This document shows positions 51,152 to 60,453 of a stretch of 64,000 nucleotides of DNA, one piece after another (the stretch's first letter is position 1; the number at the start of each line of letters is the position of its first letter). The stretch covers positions 372,001-436,000 of the forward strand of contig OZ257144.1 of NCBI GenBank assembly GCA_965279205.1. Direction: 5' to 3'. The stretch is from UBA7672 sp965279205. GTDB lineage: Bacteria > Pseudomonadota > Alphaproteobacteria > Caulobacterales > Hyphomonadaceae. A program made the position numbers and the translations under genes. The notes under the pieces were generated by a model. The model ran no database searches, was not told where the DNA came from, and was given only the letters and a program-made list of their open reading frames with translations.

Positions 51152-52510
51152 ATGGCGCGCCCACCTGCAGAAAAACGAACCGAAGCCGCCGGCTGGCAGA
51201 GCCGGCTGGCCGCCGCCGAACTGCTGCTACACGCCATCGACAATGGCGTCGATCTCGAAACCGCTATGGACAAGAGCCGCGCCTTCAAGCGGCTCGAAGG
51301 TCCCGACCGGGGTTTCGCCCGCGCTATCGCTGGGGCCGGCCTGCGCGGCGTCGGCCGCATCAGCTGGTCGCTCGGCGGCATGCTCGACCGCCCGCTTGCC
51401 AATATCGAACCGCCTGTCCGGGCGCTTCTGGTTGCGGGCGCCGCCCAGCTCTGGATGCTCGGCGTCGCTGACCATGCTGCCGTTTCGGCAACCGTCGAGG
51501 CCGCCGGCAAGTGGCCCGAAGCCCGCCGGGGTGGTGGCCTCATCAACGCCGTGCTGCGCCGCGCCAGCCGCGAGACTGACGTGTTTCGTAACGCCCCTGC
51601 CACATCGGTCTGGCCGGACTGGATGGCGGCCAAACTGAAAGCCGCAATGGGGCCTGAGCGTGCCAAGGCCATGGCCCGGCTCCAGCTCGACGAGCCGCCG
51701 CTCGACCTTTCCCTCAAGACAGGCGAAAGCCCCGAAAGCTGGGCCGAGCGCCTCGAGGGCCGCGCGCTGCCGAACGGCTCGGTCAGACTCCAAAACGGGG
51801 CGGCGATCATCGGCCTGCCGGGCTATGCCGAAGGCCAGTGGTGGGTGCAGGACGCCGCCGCCGCGCTGGCCGCGCCGCTGCTGGGCAATGTCTCAGGCAA
51901 GGCCGTGGCTGACCTCTGCGCAGCCCCTGGCGGCAAGGCGCTGCAGCTTGCCGCCATGGGCGCGGATCTCTCCGCTGTCGAGATTTCTAGCCAGCGTGTC
52001 GTTCGCCTGCGCGAGAATGCCGAGCGGGCAAGGCTGCCGATGCAGATCGTCGAACAGGACGCTCGCACCTGGCGTCCAGCCACTCCGCTCGACGCGGTAT
52101 TGCTCGATGCGCCGTGCTCGGCCCTCGGCATCATTCGCCGTCATCCCGAAGGCGCCTGGCGGCGCGCCCCGAAAGACCTCGCGCGCTTCCCGGCTGTCCA
52201 GTCCGCGCTGGTCGCCGCTGCCGCCGACATGCTCCGTCCGGGCGGCCGTCTGGTCTACTGCGTCTGCACGCCGGTTACGGAAGAGGGGCGAGACGTTGTC
52301 GACGCGGCAGTCGCGACAGGAAGTTGGCGGAGAGTAAAAATCACGCCTGAAGAGGTCCCCGGCTTCGTCCACGCGTTAACGGATGAAGGAGACGTAATGA
52401 CTGCGCCGCCAGCGCGTGTCCCGGAAGACGCGGCTTCTGACGAAATCGTCGCAGACCCCGTTAAATCGGACGTTTTCTACATCGCCCGGCTTGAACGCAC
52501 GGGCGCCTGA
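51152..52510 (+). CDS. rsmB: 16S rRNA m5C967 methyltransferase (RsmB family)
   Basis: 452 residues. The N-terminal NusB-like RNA-binding domain covers about 10-140 (LLLHAIDNGVDLETAMDKSRAF...RRGGGLINAVLRRASRE). The methyltransferase part has VADLCAAPGGKALQLAAMG for SAM, DAPCSALGIIRRHPEG with the first catalytic Cys, and LVYCVCTPVTEEG with the second Cys. It methylates C967 or a related cytosine of 16S rRNA. It is co-directional with htpX. Confidence 0.9.
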   Translation: MARPPAEKRTEAAGWQSRLAAAELLLHAIDNGVDLETAMDKSRAFKRLEGPDRGFARAIAGAGLRGVGRISWSLGGMLDRPLANIEPPVRALLVAGAAQLWMLGVADHAAVSATVEAAGKWPEARRGGGLINAVLRRASRETDVFRNAPATSVWPDWMAAKLKAAMGPERAKAMARLQLDEPPLDLSLKTGESPESWAERLEGRALPNGSVRLQNGAAIIGLPGYAEGQWWVQDAAAALAAPLLGNVSGKAVADLCAAPGGKALQLAAMGADLSAVEISSQRVVRLRENAERARLPMQIVEQDARTWRPATPLDAVLLDAPCSALGIIRRHPEGAWRRAPKDLARFPAVQSALVAAAADMLRPGGRLVYCVCTPVTEEGRDVVDAAVATGSWRRVKITPEEVPGFVHALTDEGDVMTAPPARVPEDAASDEIVADPVKSDVFYIARLERTGA

Positions 52511-52596
52511 TCCCATTCCATTTGTCGGACTGTCGCCTGCATTGCGGTAAGGATTGACACAATCCCGCCACCGAGAAGCAACGAAACCGGTCGATT

Positions 52597-52631
52597 GGGT
52601 TCAGCCAGGGTTCAGCGCGGTCGAGTATAAC
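52597..52631 (+). promoter_or_regulatory. GGGTTCAGC direct repeat with a -10 element upstream of the glycine-zipper gene
   Basis: GGGTTCAGC occurs at 52597-52605 and 52608-52616, exactly 11 bases apart, followed by TATAAC at 52626-52631. The layout, one activator site per helical turn beside the promoter, suggests a response-regulator-controlled promoter. A weaker TTCAA version with the same spacing precedes the lipoprotein gene at 28145. Confidence 0.5.
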
Positions 52632-52685
52632 TTTGTGTGTAGGGACGGGGACCTCCCCAACAACCGTCCCACGGGAGTAGTCCAG

Positions 52686-53240
52686 ATGGACGGATCAAAT
52701 TTCACGCAGGACTCTGAAGTCCGCCACTCGCTCGAGGCCTATCAGGGCCCGGTGATCGCCAAGCCGCAAAAGGCCTTCGCTGTTGCGTTCGGCGTCCTCG
52801 CGCTTGCCCTGGCCGGTTGCGCCAGCGGCCTCGGCGCGAACACTTACGACCGCTCGTCGATCGGCACGGTTGCCCGCGTCGACGAAGGCACGGTTGTCGG
52901 CGTGCGTCCCATCACCATCGAAGGATCCGCGCAGGGCGCCAAAGTCGGCACCCTGGCCGGCGCGGCGCTCGGCGGCCTGGCCGGCAGCGAGCTTGGCGGC
53001 GGCCGCAAGGCCAACACCGCTGGCGCCATCGTCGGCGCGGTTGCGGGCGGCGTGCTCGGCAACGCGATCGGCAATTCGGCGACCCAGTCGACCGGCTATG
53101 CCTACACCATCCGCCTGCGCTCGGGCGAACTGGTCTCGATCACCCAGGCTGGCGACTACGCCATTCCCACCGGTACGCCGGTGGTCGTGGAATACGGCGC
53201 CCGCGCCCGGGTCATCCCGCAGAACGCTTCCTACTACTGA
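52686..53240 (+). CDS. Glycine-zipper (SlyB/17 kDa antigen-like) outer membrane lipoprotein
   Basis: 184 residues from the ATG at 52686 (GGGAG upstream). A lipobox-like LALAGCAS sits at about Cys43, after an unusually long 25-residue polar leader. The middle has a two-pass glycine zipper, VGTLAGAALGGLAGSELGGG...GAIVGAVAGGVLGNAIG, followed by a beta-rich C-terminal domain (YAYTIRLRSGELVSITQAGD). SlyB/Pal-like proteins sit in the outer membrane and help stabilise it. A repeat-bearing promoter is just upstream. Confidence 0.85.
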   Translation: MDGSNFTQDSEVRHSLEAYQGPVIAKPQKAFAVAFGVLALALAGCASGLGANTYDRSSIGTVARVDEGTVVGVRPITIEGSAQGAKVGTLAGAALGGLAGSELGGGRKANTAGAIVGAVAGGVLGNAIGNSATQSTGYAYTIRLRSGELVSITQAGDYAIPTGTPVVVEYGARARVIPQNASYY

Positions 53241-53371
53241 TCCCGGAATACAGGACGAGCCGTTCTGGCCTGATTTTCGAGCCGCCCGGGGCCAGCTCCC
53301 GGACGGTTTCGTTTTACTCGCGCCATTCGCGAACCTTGCGCCCGCAAACCCCCGCTGGTAGGCCCAAGGCC

Positions 53372-54046
53372 ATGTCGGATGTCCTGATATCGCCCTCGAT
53401 TCTGGCGGCTGACTTCGCCCGTCTGGGCGAGGAAATCCGTGCCGTGGACGAGGCCGGATGCGACATGATCCATGTCGACGTCATGGATGGACACTTCGTT
53501 CCGAATATCTCCATCGGTCCAGCCGTCATCGAAAAGCTCCGTCCGCACACGGCCAAGCCGTTCGACGTCCACCTGATGATTGCGCCGGTCGACCTCTACC
53601 TGGAGGCATTCGCCGCCGCCGGGGCCGACATCATCACCGCCCACCCCGAAGCCGGTCCGCACTTCCACCGCACCCTCCAGGTGATCAAGAAGCTCGGCAA
53701 GAGGGCCGGAGCGGCGCTGAACCCGTCGACACCCGCCGACGTGCTCGATCCGGTGCTCGAAGAGCTCGATCTTATCCTGGTGATGAGCGTCAATCCGGGT
53801 TTTGGCGGTCAGAAATTCATCGACAGCCAGCTCCGCAAGATCGAGGCGATCCGCAGGAAGCTCGACCGCGCCAACCTCAAGACCATTCTCGAAGTCGATG
53901 GCGGCGTGATCCCCGAGAATGCCGGCGCCGTCATTTCGGCCGGCGCCAGTGCGCTAGTCGCCGGCTCCGCCGTCTTCGGCAAGGGGTCGAAGAATTACGC
54001 AAGCGCGATCGCCGCTCTCCGCGGTCCGGCAAAACAGCGCGGGTAG
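53372..54046 (+). CDS. rpe: Ribulose-phosphate 3-epimerase
   Basis: 224 residues. SPSILAADFARLGEE, MIHVDVMDGHFVPNISIGP, FDVHLMI, VMSVNPGFGGQKFI and LEVDGGV cover the TIM-barrel metal and phosphate sites. It interconverts ribulose 5-phosphate and xylulose 5-phosphate in the pentose phosphate pathway. The heparinase II/III gene begins 6 bases after its stop, as in many alphaproteobacteria. Confidence 0.96.
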   Translation: MSDVLISPSILAADFARLGEEIRAVDEAGCDMIHVDVMDGHFVPNISIGPAVIEKLRPHTAKPFDVHLMIAPVDLYLEAFAAAGADIITAHPEAGPHFHRTLQVIKKLGKRAGAALNPSTPADVLDPVLEELDLILVMSVNPGFGGQKFIDSQLRKIEAIRRKLDRANLKTILEVDGGVIPENAGAVISAGASALVAGSAVFGKGSKNYASAIAALRGPAKQRG

Positions 54047-54052
54047 GGGAGC

Positions 54053-55795
54053 ATGGCTCTCCCTCCCAGCGGCGCCAGCGCGCGTGAGGCCGAAGACGCG
54101 CAGTGGCTCGAGCTGACCGGCAAGTCGGGCGCGGCGATCAATGTCTCGCCCGTGCATCGTCTGCGCATCTCGGGTCCGGGCCCGACAGGCCTTGCGGCCC
54201 TGCCCACCGACAACCGGCCCGTCCATCGCGAGCGCGGCGAAGCGATCCTGAAAGGCAAATGGAAATTCGGCGCCTCGTCGATCGAGACGCCGCCGGGCCA
54301 TGCGCCATGGGGTCCCGCCTTCCCCTCGCTGCACTTCTCCGACCGCATCCACCGCTTCCACTGGCTGCGCGACGTTGCGGCGCTGGGGGCAACAGGCCAA
54401 GCCTATGCGCGTGCGCTCGCCCTGACATGGACCGAAGCCTACGGAAAGTGGGAGAACTTCGCCTGGCGCCTCGCCATTACGGCCGACCGGCTGATCAACC
54501 TGTTGTCTGCGGGGCCTTGGCTGCTCGCAGGCCTTGAAGGCGATTCACGCGCAGCCCTGCTCGACACGATCGGACGCCAGACGCGCCATCTCTTGTTCTC
54601 CGGCCCGGAGGAGACCGATCCCGTAGCCCGTTTCCGCATCGCAGTGGCGCTCTGCCTCGCCGGCGCGATCACCGAGGACGGCAGGAAGACGCTCGAAGCG
54701 GGCCTCGCCAGTCTCGAAGCCGAATGCACTGCCCAGATCCTGGCCGATGGCGGTCATGCCAGCCGCAGCCCCGACGCCCTCGCCGAGGCCATGCTCGACA
54801 TCCAGTGTGTCGAAGAGCTGCTGCTGCGCCTCGGCCTCAACGCGCCAGCCTTCCTCACCAAGCTCCAGCCCCGCATGGCGGCGATGCTCAGCTTCTTCCA
54901 GACAGCCGATGGCGGCCTCTTGACCGCGAATGGCGGTGGCGATGGCGGCGATGATATCGCCCGCGCGGCGATGCGACCGCACGGATCGGTCAATTCGAAA
55001 TTCTCGTTCGCGCGCCTGTCGGCCTATCAGCGTGTCCAGGCCGAGGGGCTGACAGTCTATGTCGATTCAGGTCCAGGCCCTGACCGACCGCATGGCGCCC
55101 GGGCGCATGCCGGCGCTCTGGCGCTTACCGTGGATGACGGCCCCGACCGGCTGATCACGTCGTGTGGCTCCAACGCCGATCTCGAGCCGCAGCTCCGCGA
55201 CGCCGCCCGCCGGACAGCCGCTCATTCCGTACTGTCGTTGAACGGTGAAGATTCGGCGGTATTCACCCTCGACCCGGTCACCGGCGTCCGCGCTCCCGAG
55301 GGGCCGGCCCAGCTGGCGATTCGGCGCCTGGAGGAGGGCGACCAGTATCTCCTTGAAGGCCAGCATGGCGGCTGGAGGATACGGCACGGTCTCATCTACC
55401 GGCGGAGGCTCTACGTGGCGATGAACGGAGGCAGGATCACCGGCGAAGACAGCCTGTCCAGGCCGGTGTCCGAAGCCGCTTCCGCCTTCCAGACCGGGCT
55501 TATTCCCTTTGAAATCCGCTTTCACCTCCACCCCGACGTCCAGGTCGCGGACGGGCCCGACGATAGGACTGTTTTCCTAGGATTGCCTCGTCGGCAACGG
55601 GTCTGGAGATTTCGCAGTGAGACTTTGCTTTCGGTCGAGAATTCGCGTTATTGGGGTAGGGAGGCTGCGCAGAAGACGCGGCAACTTGTGATCCGGGGAG
55701 TAGCAGATCCAGCAGCTGATGGGTCTCAGGCGCCAAACCGCGTGAGGTGGGCGCTTTCGCGGATCGAGCCGTCCGTGCCTGAGCCTGGTGTGTAG
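54053..55795 (+). CDS. Heparinase II/III family protein
   Basis: 580 residues. The N-terminal alpha-toroid has WGPAFPSLHFSDRIHRFHWLRDV and TWTEAYGKWENFAWRLAITADRLINLL. The C-terminal beta-sandwich has the heparinase II/III motif around SYQRVQAEGLTVYVDSGPG, HAGALALTVDDG and HSVLSLNGEDSAVF. The family members are polysaccharide lyases, but the alphaproteobacterial rpe-linked ones have no known substrate. No signal peptide is visible. The capD-like gene follows by 11 bases. Confidence 0.88.
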   Translation: MALPPSGASAREAEDAQWLELTGKSGAAINVSPVHRLRISGPGPTGLAALPTDNRPVHRERGEAILKGKWKFGASSIETPPGHAPWGPAFPSLHFSDRIHRFHWLRDVAALGATGQAYARALALTWTEAYGKWENFAWRLAITADRLINLLSAGPWLLAGLEGDSRAALLDTIGRQTRHLLFSGPEETDPVARFRIAVALCLAGAITEDGRKTLEAGLASLEAECTAQILADGGHASRSPDALAEAMLDIQCVEELLLRLGLNAPAFLTKLQPRMAAMLSFFQTADGGLLTANGGGDGGDDIARAAMRPHGSVNSKFSFARLSAYQRVQAEGLTVYVDSGPGPDRPHGARAHAGALALTVDDGPDRLITSCGSNADLEPQLRDAARRTAAHSVLSLNGEDSAVFTLDPVTGVRAPEGPAQLAIRRLEEGDQYLLEGQHGGWRIRHGLIYRRRLYVAMNGGRITGEDSLSRPVSEAASAFQTGLIPFEIRFHLHPDVQVADGPDDRTVFLGLPRRQRVWRFRSETLLSVENSRYWGREAAQKTRQLVIRGVADPAADGSQAPNRVRWALSRIEPSVPEPGV

Positions 55796-55806
55796 GGGGA
55801 GCGTGC

Positions 55807-57714
55807 GTGAACAGCGTTGAAAGTTCAGCCCGCAGGGCTGCCATTGAGGCGAAGGCCGTCTGCTTCGGCTATGACGTCGTCACCGGCATGGTGGCGATGT
55901 ATCTCGCCCCCCAGATTATCTACTTTTTCCAGGGCCGCGGTTCGCCCGGCTGGCTCGACATTTTCGTGGCGATCGCCTTCGGCCTTGCTGCCGCGGCCTC
56001 AATGTGGCTGCGCGGCGTCCACCGCCAGGTCTGGCGCCATACCTCGCTGCGTGACGTAGTGCGCATCTTCCAGGGCGTGGCCCTCGCCAACCTGATTTCG
56101 CTGCCGATCCTGATCCTCGCCAAGACCTTGCAGGATTTTCCGCTCACCAGCGTCTATCTCCAGTTCCCAATCTGGCTGGGCTTGCTGATGGTTGTGCGCC
56201 TGTGGGCCCGCGGCCGTGCAACCGGCGACCTGATCGCCATTATCCGCCGCGAGCCGCCCTATGCGCCGCGCGCTCTGGTCGTCGGCCCCGCCGGCCATGT
56301 CGCCGAGGCGCTGCGCGCCGCCCGCAAGGCGCCGTCCGGCCCTCCGATCCGCGCCATCGGTATCGTCGAGACCACGGGCGAACATTTCGGCCGTGACATC
56401 GAAGGCGTGCAGGTGATGGGCGGCATCGGCCAACTCGCCACCCTGTTCGATCACTACACTGCCCGCTTCGGTGAACTGCCCTGGATCGCCATCGCGGCGC
56501 CGCCGGAAGATCGCCGCACGATGGAAGCAGCCCTTGCCGTCACCTCGGCGCGCAAGGCGACGCTCCTGCGCATCGGCTCCAAGGCGATGCTCGAACAGAT
56601 CCGCCCGGCTGACCTGCTTGCCCGTCCCGAACGCCGCCTCGACGTCGCGCCTGTCGTCGAACTCGTTTCCGGCGCGCGCGTCTTCATCACCGGCGGCGGC
56701 GGCACGATCGGCGGCGAGCTGGCGCGCCAGTGCGCGGCGCTCGGCCCGTCCGAACTCACCATTTACGACTCATCCGAATTCAACGTCTTCGAGATCGACC
56801 AGGAACTCTCGCGCGCCTATCCGAACGTCGTGCGCCGCATGGTCATCGGCGATGTGCGCGACGAGGTTCGCCTCGAACAGTCGATGCGTGAAGCGGCGCC
56901 TGACGTGGTGATCCATGCCGCCGCGCTGAAGCATGTGCCGCTGATGGAGCTCAATCCGAACGAGGCGATCCTCACCAACGTGCTGGGCGCGCGCCGCGCA
57001 GCGACCATCGCGTCCAATCTCGGCGTGAAGTCGTTCACTTTCATTTCGACCGACAAGGCCGTGAACCCGCAGAACGTGATGGGCGCGACCAAGCGCGCCG
57101 CCGAACTCTTCATCCAGGCCTTCGCGCCGACCGCTCCGGGCACGCGTTTCGCACTTGTCCGCTTCGGCAACGTGCTGGGCTCGAAGGGCTCGGTCGCGCC
57201 GCTGTTCGAAAAGCAGATCGCCGATGGCGGTCCGGTCACCGTCACCCATCCTGACATGACGCGCTATTTCATGAGCGTGGAAGAAGCTTCCGCCCTCGTG
57301 CTGCAGGCGGCCGCGATGTCGGCGAAATCCCCGTCGGACGAGGCTGCGCTTTATGTGCTCGACATGGGCGAACCGGTTCGCATCGTCGAACTTGCCGAGA
57401 AGATGATCCGCATGAAAGGCATGACGCCCGGCCAGGACATCCTCATTCGGGTTACCGGCCCGCGTCCGGGCGAGAAACTCACCGAGACGGTGTTCTACGA
57501 CAAGGAGCAGGTCAGCAAGACACGCGTCGACGGCATTCTGGAAGTCGCCTGGTCGAAGTCGCCTCCGATCGTGGAGGTTCAGGCGCGAATCGATGCGATC
57601 GTCTCCTATGCCGCCCGCCGCGACCCCCAGGCCTCCCTCAGCATGATGAAGGCGCTGGCCCCGGAATTCTTCTCCGAAGAGCCATGGGGCGAGCACCAGC
57701 CCCGGGTGCATTAG
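55807..57714 (+). CDS. Membrane-bound nucleotide-sugar epimerase/dehydratase (CapD/WbpM-like)
   Basis: 635 residues with a GTG start. Four transmembrane helices lie in the first 140 residues, then a CoA-binding-like domain (PRALVVGPAGHVAEALR) and an extended SDR domain: VFITGGGGTIGGELARQCA with the cofactor glycines and FISTDKAVNPQNVMGATKRAAEL, where Met stands in place of the usual Tyr before the Lys, as in FlaA1/WbpM 4,6-dehydratases. It converts UDP-GlcNAc-type sugars for a surface polysaccharide. It is sandwiched between heparinase and purH on the same strand. Confidence 0.92.
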   Translation: MNSVESSARRAAIEAKAVCFGYDVVTGMVAMYLAPQIIYFFQGRGSPGWLDIFVAIAFGLAAAASMWLRGVHRQVWRHTSLRDVVRIFQGVALANLISLPILILAKTLQDFPLTSVYLQFPIWLGLLMVVRLWARGRATGDLIAIIRREPPYAPRALVVGPAGHVAEALRAARKAPSGPPIRAIGIVETTGEHFGRDIEGVQVMGGIGQLATLFDHYTARFGELPWIAIAAPPEDRRTMEAALAVTSARKATLLRIGSKAMLEQIRPADLLARPERRLDVAPVVELVSGARVFITGGGGTIGGELARQCAALGPSELTIYDSSEFNVFEIDQELSRAYPNVVRRMVIGDVRDEVRLEQSMREAAPDVVIHAAALKHVPLMELNPNEAILTNVLGARRAATIASNLGVKSFTFISTDKAVNPQNVMGATKRAAELFIQAFAPTAPGTRFALVRFGNVLGSKGSVAPLFEKQIADGGPVTVTHPDMTRYFMSVEEASALVLQAAAMSAKSPSDEAALYVLDMGEPVRIVELAEKMIRMKGMTPGQDILIRVTGPRPGEKLTETVFYDKEQVSKTRVDGILEVAWSKSPPIVEVQARIDAIVSYAARRDPQASLSMMKALAPEFFSEEPWGEHQPRVH

Positions 57715-57833
57715 CGGCGTACTCTGCGCAACTCCGCCCTCACGAAGCGGCGGGAAGCGCCGAGTCGAAGGGAGCGAGTCGGTTTCACCGGGTTGCCGTC
57801 ATGATCCGCTCTTAGTCAAGGAAGCTCGCGAAT

Positions 57834-57910
57834 CCCCTCCGAACTCGCCCGTCGACGCTGCGCGTCGACCCCAGGCTTCGCCGCACTTCCTCCGCTTTGC
57901 AGGGGGAGGA
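57834..57910. repeat. REP-like extragenic palindromic element upstream of purH
   Basis: Contains the perfect hairpin GTCGACGC-TGC-GCGTCGAC (57851-57869) and a CCTCC...GGGGGAGG arm pair, in a C-rich block of the kind repeated in many Caulobacterales intergenic regions (recalled). It lies in the 288-base gap between the epimerase gene and purH, which otherwise shows no gene. It may be a transcription barrier or target of a REP-associated enzyme. The rest of the gap holds no recognisable purine riboswitch. Confidence 0.5.
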
Positions 57911-58002
57911 GTTTCCCAAGAACTTGGCGGCTGCGTCACAGATGAAGGTTTTGCGACTCGCGCGGGAGTGCTATCGCGCGGGCGCACAAGCCGGAGTCGC
58001 GC

Positions 58003-59619
<1,617 letters not shown>

Positions 59620-59620
59620 G

Positions 59621-59652
59621 GAAGAAAAATGGCGAGCGGTTGCCCGCTCGCC
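59621..59652 (-). terminator. Intrinsic terminator between purH and the VWA gene
   Basis: A 9-base-pair stem GGCGAGCGG/CCGCTCGCC with a 4-base loop. Read on the minus strand it is followed by ATTTTTCTTC, so it terminates the VWA transcript, and it may also serve purH, whose stop codon is just before it. Confidence 0.8.
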
Positions 59653-59678
59653 ATCGTCAGTCGGTCAGTTCCAGAGCG

Positions 59679-60314
59679 TTACCTCTTGAGCTTCGACTCC
59701 TGCGCTACCGCACGGTCTTCCTGGTCGAACTCGATCGGCGCGGCGCCGGGCGCCTGGGCGCCATAGGCGCGCGATTTCTTCGCCAGGCGCGCCATCGACT
59801 CGTTCATCGTGCCGGCCGACATCGCCATCTGCTTGCCGCCGGCAACACCTACGGACGAGGCGTCCGAGATGTTGTCGAAGTTGGCGCCGAGGAAGACGAC
59901 TTCCCAGCCCTTGGCCTTCACCCGCTCAAGCGCTGCTTTAACGCCATCCCGTGTCACTTCCTTCGATGCGTTTTCCTGTCCATCCGTCATCACGACAATG
60001 ACTGCCTTGCCGGGATTGTCCGCGTCCGCCAGCGCGATGATGCGAATCATCGCGTCGAGCAGGGGCGTCATTCCACGCGGAGAGGCGTCGCTGTCCGTTA
60101 CCTTGTCCCAGTGCAGGGCCGGCTGTTTGCGGCGCAGCACGTCGAATTGTAGTCCTGCCTGTTCGTCGAACACGGCGAGCGTCACATGGCTGTCGACGGC
60201 GTTGCCGTCATTTTTGTTTGCAAGTTCCTTTGCGAATGCGTTGACCGAGGAGAGCGCCTCGACCCAGAGCGACTGCATCGATCCTGAGCGGTCGAGAAGA
60301 ATGTACGCTTGCAT
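59679..60314 (-). CDS. VWA domain protein (TerY-like)
   Basis: 211 residues from the ATG at 60314; the open frame further upstream has no family match. A single von Willebrand factor A domain fills the protein: MQAYILLDRSGSMQSLW with the D-x-S-x-S MIDAS motif, SPRGMTPLLDAMI with the MIDAS Thr, and VIVVMTDGQENAS with the last Asp. There is no signal peptide, so it is cytoplasmic like TerY-type proteins of stress or defence clusters. It lies 139 bases downstream of the cyclase-like/TIR gene on the same strand and may be transcribed with it. Confidence 0.85.
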   Translation of the reverse strand: MQAYILLDRSGSMQSLWVEALSSVNAFAKELANKNDGNAVDSHVTLAVFDEQAGLQFDVLRRKQPALHWDKVTDSDASPRGMTPLLDAMIRIIALADADNPGKAVIVVMTDGQENASKEVTRDGVKAALERVKAKGWEVVFLGANFDNISDASSVGVAGGKQMAMSAGTMNESMARLAKKSRAYGAQAPGAAPIEFDQEDRAVAQESKLKR

Positions 60315-60453
60315 GCACTGTCCCCTTTTCTTTGGTCCCCAGACCCACGGGCGATGACCCGTCGCGGGGACATGGGAGGCGCGCGAAAAGGCGCCAGAGG
60401 CGTACTGCAAATAATCTGGAGGCCGCTTGCCGCGCCGGTCAGGCGCCCAGGCG

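Noticed and set aside
57715..58002. Possible ZTP (pfl) riboswitch before purH
   Set aside because: The conserved CCGCCTGGGCA-type core of that riboswitch is not present; the region is better explained by a REP-like palindrome.
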